From: Flavobacteriaceae bacterium
Lineage (GTDB): Bacteria; Bacteroidota; Bacteroidia; Flavobacteriales; Flavobacteriaceae
Length of the DNA stretch: 44,698 nucleotides
Assembly (NCBI GenBank): GCA_023254815.1
Contig: JALRKI010000072.1
Span: 1-44,698 of the forward strand
Reading direction: 5' to 3'
The notes beneath the pieces were generated by a model that saw only the letters and a program-made list of their open reading frames with translations, was not told the DNA's origin and ran no database searches. Positions 41,700-44,698 of the stretch are shown here, piece after piece (the first letter of the stretch is position 1; each line of letters starts with the position of its first letter). A program made the position numbers and the translations under genes.

Positions 41700-42635
41700 A
41701 TGCCTCCATTTGTTTTTACCATCATTTATTCTTTAATAGGCTTCTTAATTCTACTTTCCGTGTTTTTCACCGTAAAGCAACAAACTGCAGCCATAATTGA
41801 ACGATTTGGAAAATTCCACTCTATTCGTCACTCTGGTTTACAAATTAAAGTTCCATTGATCGACAAAATTTCAGGAAGACTGAGTCTTAAAATACAGCAG
41901 CTCGACGTTATTATTGAAACGAAAACCTTGGACGACGTATTCGTTAGGTTAAAAGTATCAGTGCAGTACAAGGTCATAGGAGAAAAAGTTTATGAAGCCT
42001 ATTACAAGCTTGACTATCCTCATGAACAAATTACGTCATACGTTTTTGACGTGGTTCGTGCCGAAGTGCCAAAAATGAAACTCGATGATGTGTTTGTTAA
42101 AAAGGACGATATTGCCATTGCGGTTAAAGCCGAGCTAAACGATGCCATGTCTGACTATGGCTATGACATCATAAAGACGCTTGTTACTGACATTGACCCT
42201 GACGCGCAGGTGAAATCAGCAATGAACCGCATCAACGCCTCAGAGCGGGAAAAAATTGCTGCCCAATATGAAGGTGACGCCCAGCGCATTCTGATTGTAG
42301 AAAAGGCTAAGGCTGAGGCCGAAAGCAAACGTTTACAAGGACAAGGTATCGCCGATCAAAGAAGAGAAATAGCAAGAGGTCTCGAAGAGTCTGTGGAAGT
42401 GCTCAACAAAGTGGGTATTAATTCTCAAGAAGCTTCTGCGCTTATCGTGGTAACACAGCATTACGACACCTTACAGTCGCTAGGGGAAGGAACCAATAGT
42501 AACCTCATTTTATTACCCAACACTCCTCAAGCTGGTAGCAACATGCTTAATGACATGGTTGCAAGTTTTTCAGCCAGTAATCAAATTGGTGAGGCTATTA
42601 AAAACGGGAATAATAAGAAAAAAAATAACCTTTAG
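41700..42635 (+). CDS. SPFH domain (stomatin/prohibitin-like) membrane protein
   Basis: The 311-residue protein has an N-terminal membrane helix (about residues 7-24), then the SPFH domain (about 25-200: QQTAAIIERFGKF, SGLQIKVPLIDKI, VSVQYKV) and an Ala/Glu-rich coiled-coil flotillin-like region (about 200-245, EGDAQRILIVEKAKAEAESKR). The C-terminal tail is low-complexity and Asn/Lys-rich (NGNNKKKNNL). Such proteins form large membrane-bound rings affecting protease or lipid organisation. A TACTTTTA element (41663-41670), one mismatch from the -7 consensus, lies upstream. It converges with glnS, leaving 2 bases between stops. Confidence 0.92.
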   Translation: MPPFVFTIIYSLIGFLILLSVFFTVKQQTAAIIERFGKFHSIRHSGLQIKVPLIDKISGRLSLKIQQLDVIIETKTLDDVFVRLKVSVQYKVIGEKVYEAYYKLDYPHEQITSYVFDVVRAEVPKMKLDDVFVKKDDIAIAVKAELNDAMSDYGYDIIKTLVTDIDPDAQVKSAMNRINASEREKIAAQYEGDAQRILIVEKAKAEAESKRLQGQGIADQRREIARGLEESVEVLNKVGINSQEASALIVVTQHYDTLQSLGEGTNSNLILLPNTPQAGSNMLNDMVASFSASNQIGEAIKNGNNKKKNNL

Positions 42636-42637
42636 AA

Positions 42638-44656
42638 CTAATAGAGTTTTTTCGCTTCTTCCGACAACAAGGCGTCCTCATCTTCTCGCGCGGATAGCAG
42701 GAAGGCCGTCAACTCCTCTGTAGGCTCGCCTCCTTGCTTTAGCCACACGCTTGCAGCTAAAAGTGTGACGATGCGGGTTCCAATTTTCTTTTGTGCGGTT
42801 TGGAACAACGGCTGTAAGTCTTCATAACTTACCTCTTTTGCCAAAGTCAAAACATCTTCCCTGACTTTGAGGCGTTTGTCTTCGGGCAAATTTGTGTATT
42901 TCTTGCCAAAACGCTTAATTTCTTCAATAGCCAATCTTAGCGATTCGTTCGAATTAGATGCTTTTTCAGGGTTGGGCTGGGCTGGCTTTTTGGTCCAATT
43001 GTCTCTTAGTCCGACCGTTTTATTGAAAACCAGGCGGTCGGTTGTGCTGTCTTGGTCAACCACAAAATAGCCCAGTCTTTGAAACTGAAAGTGATCCCCG
43101 TGTTTAGAATTGGACAGGGATGGCTCAACATAAGCCTCGACGCTATGAAGAGACTCTGGATTGAGGTAAGACATGAAATCAACTTCCTTGTCTGTGTCTG
43201 GGGATTCGTGCATGAATAGACGATCGTATACCCTAACTTCAGCCCTGATTGCGTGAGCTTCAGAAACCCAATGGAGCGTGCCCTTAACCTTTCTCAAGCT
43301 AGCTTCGCTGCCACTGCCGCTCAAACTTTCTGGATCGTAACTGCAATGAACTTCCTGAATGTGCCCGTTAGAATCCTTTACCACGCTCTCTGCCTTGATA
43401 ATATAAGCATTTTTAAGCCTGACTTCTTGCCCTAACGACAATCTAAAAAACTTGGCTTCACCAACTTCTTTAAAATCTTCCCTTTCTATTAAAAGTGTTT
43501 TTGAAAAAGGAATCTGTCTTTCGCCTGCAGTGGGATCTTCAGGATTTATCTCTCCCGACAACATTTCTGTGCCTTTCGCATCATAATTTGATAGAATCAG
43601 TTTAATGGGGTCTAAAACTGCCATTGCTCGTGGCGCAATTAGATTTAAATCTTCGCGAACGCAGAATTCCAAAAGCGCCACATCAATGATGTTGTCTCGT
43701 TTGGCTACCCCAACAGTTTCGACAAAGTTTCTTAAGGAATTTGGTGTATAACCACGCCTTCTTAGTCCAGAAATTGTAGGCATACGTGGGTCGTCCCAGC
43801 CATTAACAATCCCTTCTTCTACAAGTCTCAACAGTTTTCTTTTGCTCATAACCGTGTAAGAGAGATTTAGCCGGGCAAATTCTCTTTGTTTAGGCAACAG
43901 CCTGCTGTCTGTCGCTATTTGTTTCAAAAACCAATCATACAAATCTCTGTGAGGCTTGAATTCTAGAGAGCATAAGGAGTGTGAAATGTTTTCGATGTAG
44001 TCACTTTGGCCATGAGCCCAATCATACATGGGGTAAATACACCAGTCTCGGCCCGTTCTGTGATGGGATTGCTTTAAAATACGATAAAGAATAGGGTCTC
44101 GCATTAGCATATTAGGGCTGGCCATGTCAATCTTTGCCCTAAGAACATGACTGCCTGAATCGTGCAAACCATCTTTCATTTCGTTGAAAAGCCGAAGATT
44201 CTCTTCAACAGTTCTGTTTCTGTATGGACTTGCTGACCCGGGGGAGGTTGGAGTGCCCTTTTGTGCAGCTATTTCGTCACTACTCTGAGAATCGACATAA
44301 GCCTTTCCGTCCATGATCAATAACAGAGCCCATTGATAAAGCTGATCAAAATAGTCAGACGTATAACATTCTTTATCCCATTGGTATCCTAGCCATAGAA
44401 TGTCCTCCTTAATAGCATCAACATATTTTTGCTCTTCCTTCGCTGGATTGGTATCGTCAAATCTCAAATTGACTGGCGCCCGGTAAGCCTCTCCAAGGCC
44501 AAAGCTAATTCCTAGAGCTTTGGTGTGCCCTATATGTAAAAACCCGTTGGGCTCAGGAGGAAAACGAAAGCGGAGGGAAGAAACAGACAGGCCGGCAGAC
44601 AAATCATCTTCGATAATTTGAGTAATAAAATTTTTAGTTGAGCGGGCTTCAGACAT
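42638..44656 (-). CDS. glnS: Glutaminyl-tRNA synthetase with C-terminal extension
   Basis: The class I synthetase charges tRNA-Gln directly. Motifs: HIGH (residues 41-44 in NGFLHIGHTKA), MSKRK (about 270-274) and the specific RDWCIYPMYDWAHGQSDYIE (about 203-222). The canonical two beta-barrel anticodon-binding region ends near residue 557 (TVGLRDNW). Another 115 residues follow: a Pro/Asn/Ser linker, then a mostly helical domain (about 571-672). The usual bacterial enzyme is near 555 residues. The ATG at 44656 is 17 bases after a -7 element. Function of the tail is unknown. Confidence 0.95.
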   Translation of the reverse strand: MSEARSTKNFITQIIEDDLSAGLSVSSLRFRFPPEPNGFLHIGHTKALGISFGLGEAYRAPVNLRFDDTNPAKEEQKYVDAIKEDILWLGYQWDKECYTSDYFDQLYQWALLLIMDGKAYVDSQSSDEIAAQKGTPTSPGSASPYRNRTVEENLRLFNEMKDGLHDSGSHVLRAKIDMASPNMLMRDPILYRILKQSHHRTGRDWCIYPMYDWAHGQSDYIENISHSLCSLEFKPHRDLYDWFLKQIATDSRLLPKQREFARLNLSYTVMSKRKLLRLVEEGIVNGWDDPRMPTISGLRRRGYTPNSLRNFVETVGVAKRDNIIDVALLEFCVREDLNLIAPRAMAVLDPIKLILSNYDAKGTEMLSGEINPEDPTAGERQIPFSKTLLIEREDFKEVGEAKFFRLSLGQEVRLKNAYIIKAESVVKDSNGHIQEVHCSYDPESLSGSGSEASLRKVKGTLHWVSEAHAIRAEVRVYDRLFMHESPDTDKEVDFMSYLNPESLHSVEAYVEPSLSNSKHGDHFQFQRLGYFVVDQDSTTDRLVFNKTVGLRDNWTKKPAQPNPEKASNSNESLRLAIEEIKRFGKKYTNLPEDKRLKVREDVLTLAKEVSYEDLQPLFQTAQKKIGTRIVTLLAASVWLKQGGEPTEELTAFLLSAREDEDALLSEEAKKLY

Positions 44657-44673
44657 CTTCTGTTATTGAACAG

Positions 44674-44681
44674 CAAATGTA
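44674..44681 (-). promoter_or_regulatory. Candidate -7 element of glnS
   Basis: TACATTTG on the minus strand matches TAnnTTTG, 17 bases before the glnS ATG. The window ends before a -33 element could be fully assessed. Confidence 0.4.
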
Positions 44682-44698
44682 ATTAAAACGAAAAAACC

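Overview
The window looks like a chromosomal segment of a Bacteroidota bacterium, most likely of the Flavobacteriales. It is moderately AT-rich by eye and densely packed. The evidence is the family content (type IX secretion/gliding lipoprotein SprE/PorW, DUF6168, DUF6341, DUF5687, DUF4254, DUF4837, DUF4175), a 63-residue AtpE, and intergenic regions carrying the Bacteroidota -7 element TAnnTTTG instead of strong Shine-Dalgarno sites. No insertion sequence, prophage, CRISPR array, tRNA or rRNA was seen. No gene-free stretch exceeds 300 bases.

Layout. (1) 1-7421, minus strand: sprE/porW, a bactofilin, atpZ, a DUF6168 membrane protein, an unrecognised lipoprotein, then the F-type ATP synthase genes atpB-atpE-atpF-atpH-atpA (atpA runs off the left edge). 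A strong intrinsic terminator hairpin lies inside the operon between atpE and atpF. (2) 7632-14707: an exported prolyl oligopeptidase; a two-gene ABC exporter (ATPase plus DUF5687 permease); a flavin/2Fe-2S oxidoreductase; and a DUF4254-glycosyltransferase 9 pair. (3) 14833-26530: a small DUF6341 membrane protein, then a minus-strand polysaccharide cluster: chain-length protein, dTDP-rhamnose reductase, two polytopic polymerase/ligase-like proteins, two GT4-type glycosyltransferases, UDP-glucose dehydrogenase, UDP-glucuronate decarboxylase and an initiating polyprenyl-phosphate sugar transferase. purD is coupled to its end. (4) 26600-33487: GH3 family protein, M23 endopeptidase, tatA, a DUF4837 lipoprotein, pgk, holB and an OmpH/Skp-like protein. 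(5) 33558-44656: a SAM methyltransferase, mnmG, ybeY, the large DUF4175 membrane protein, gltX, an SPFH protein and glnS with an unusual C-terminal extension.

The most striking non-genic signal is a pair of 16-bp parS-type centromere sites (TGTTNCACGTGNAACA), one in each gap flanking mnmG. This suggests an origin-proximal chromosomal location, in keeping with the usual position of mnmG/gidA. One of the sites lies between the mnmG -7 element and its start codon.

Several starts were moved from the longest possible reading frame to an internal ATG (DUF6168, DUF4254, DUF4837, pgk, holB, methyltransferase, mnmG, DUF4175, both GT4 proteins). Reasons were family N-termini, overlap with neighbours, or the position of parS and -7 elements. 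All assignments rest on reading the sequence and on recall of protein families; no database search was run.
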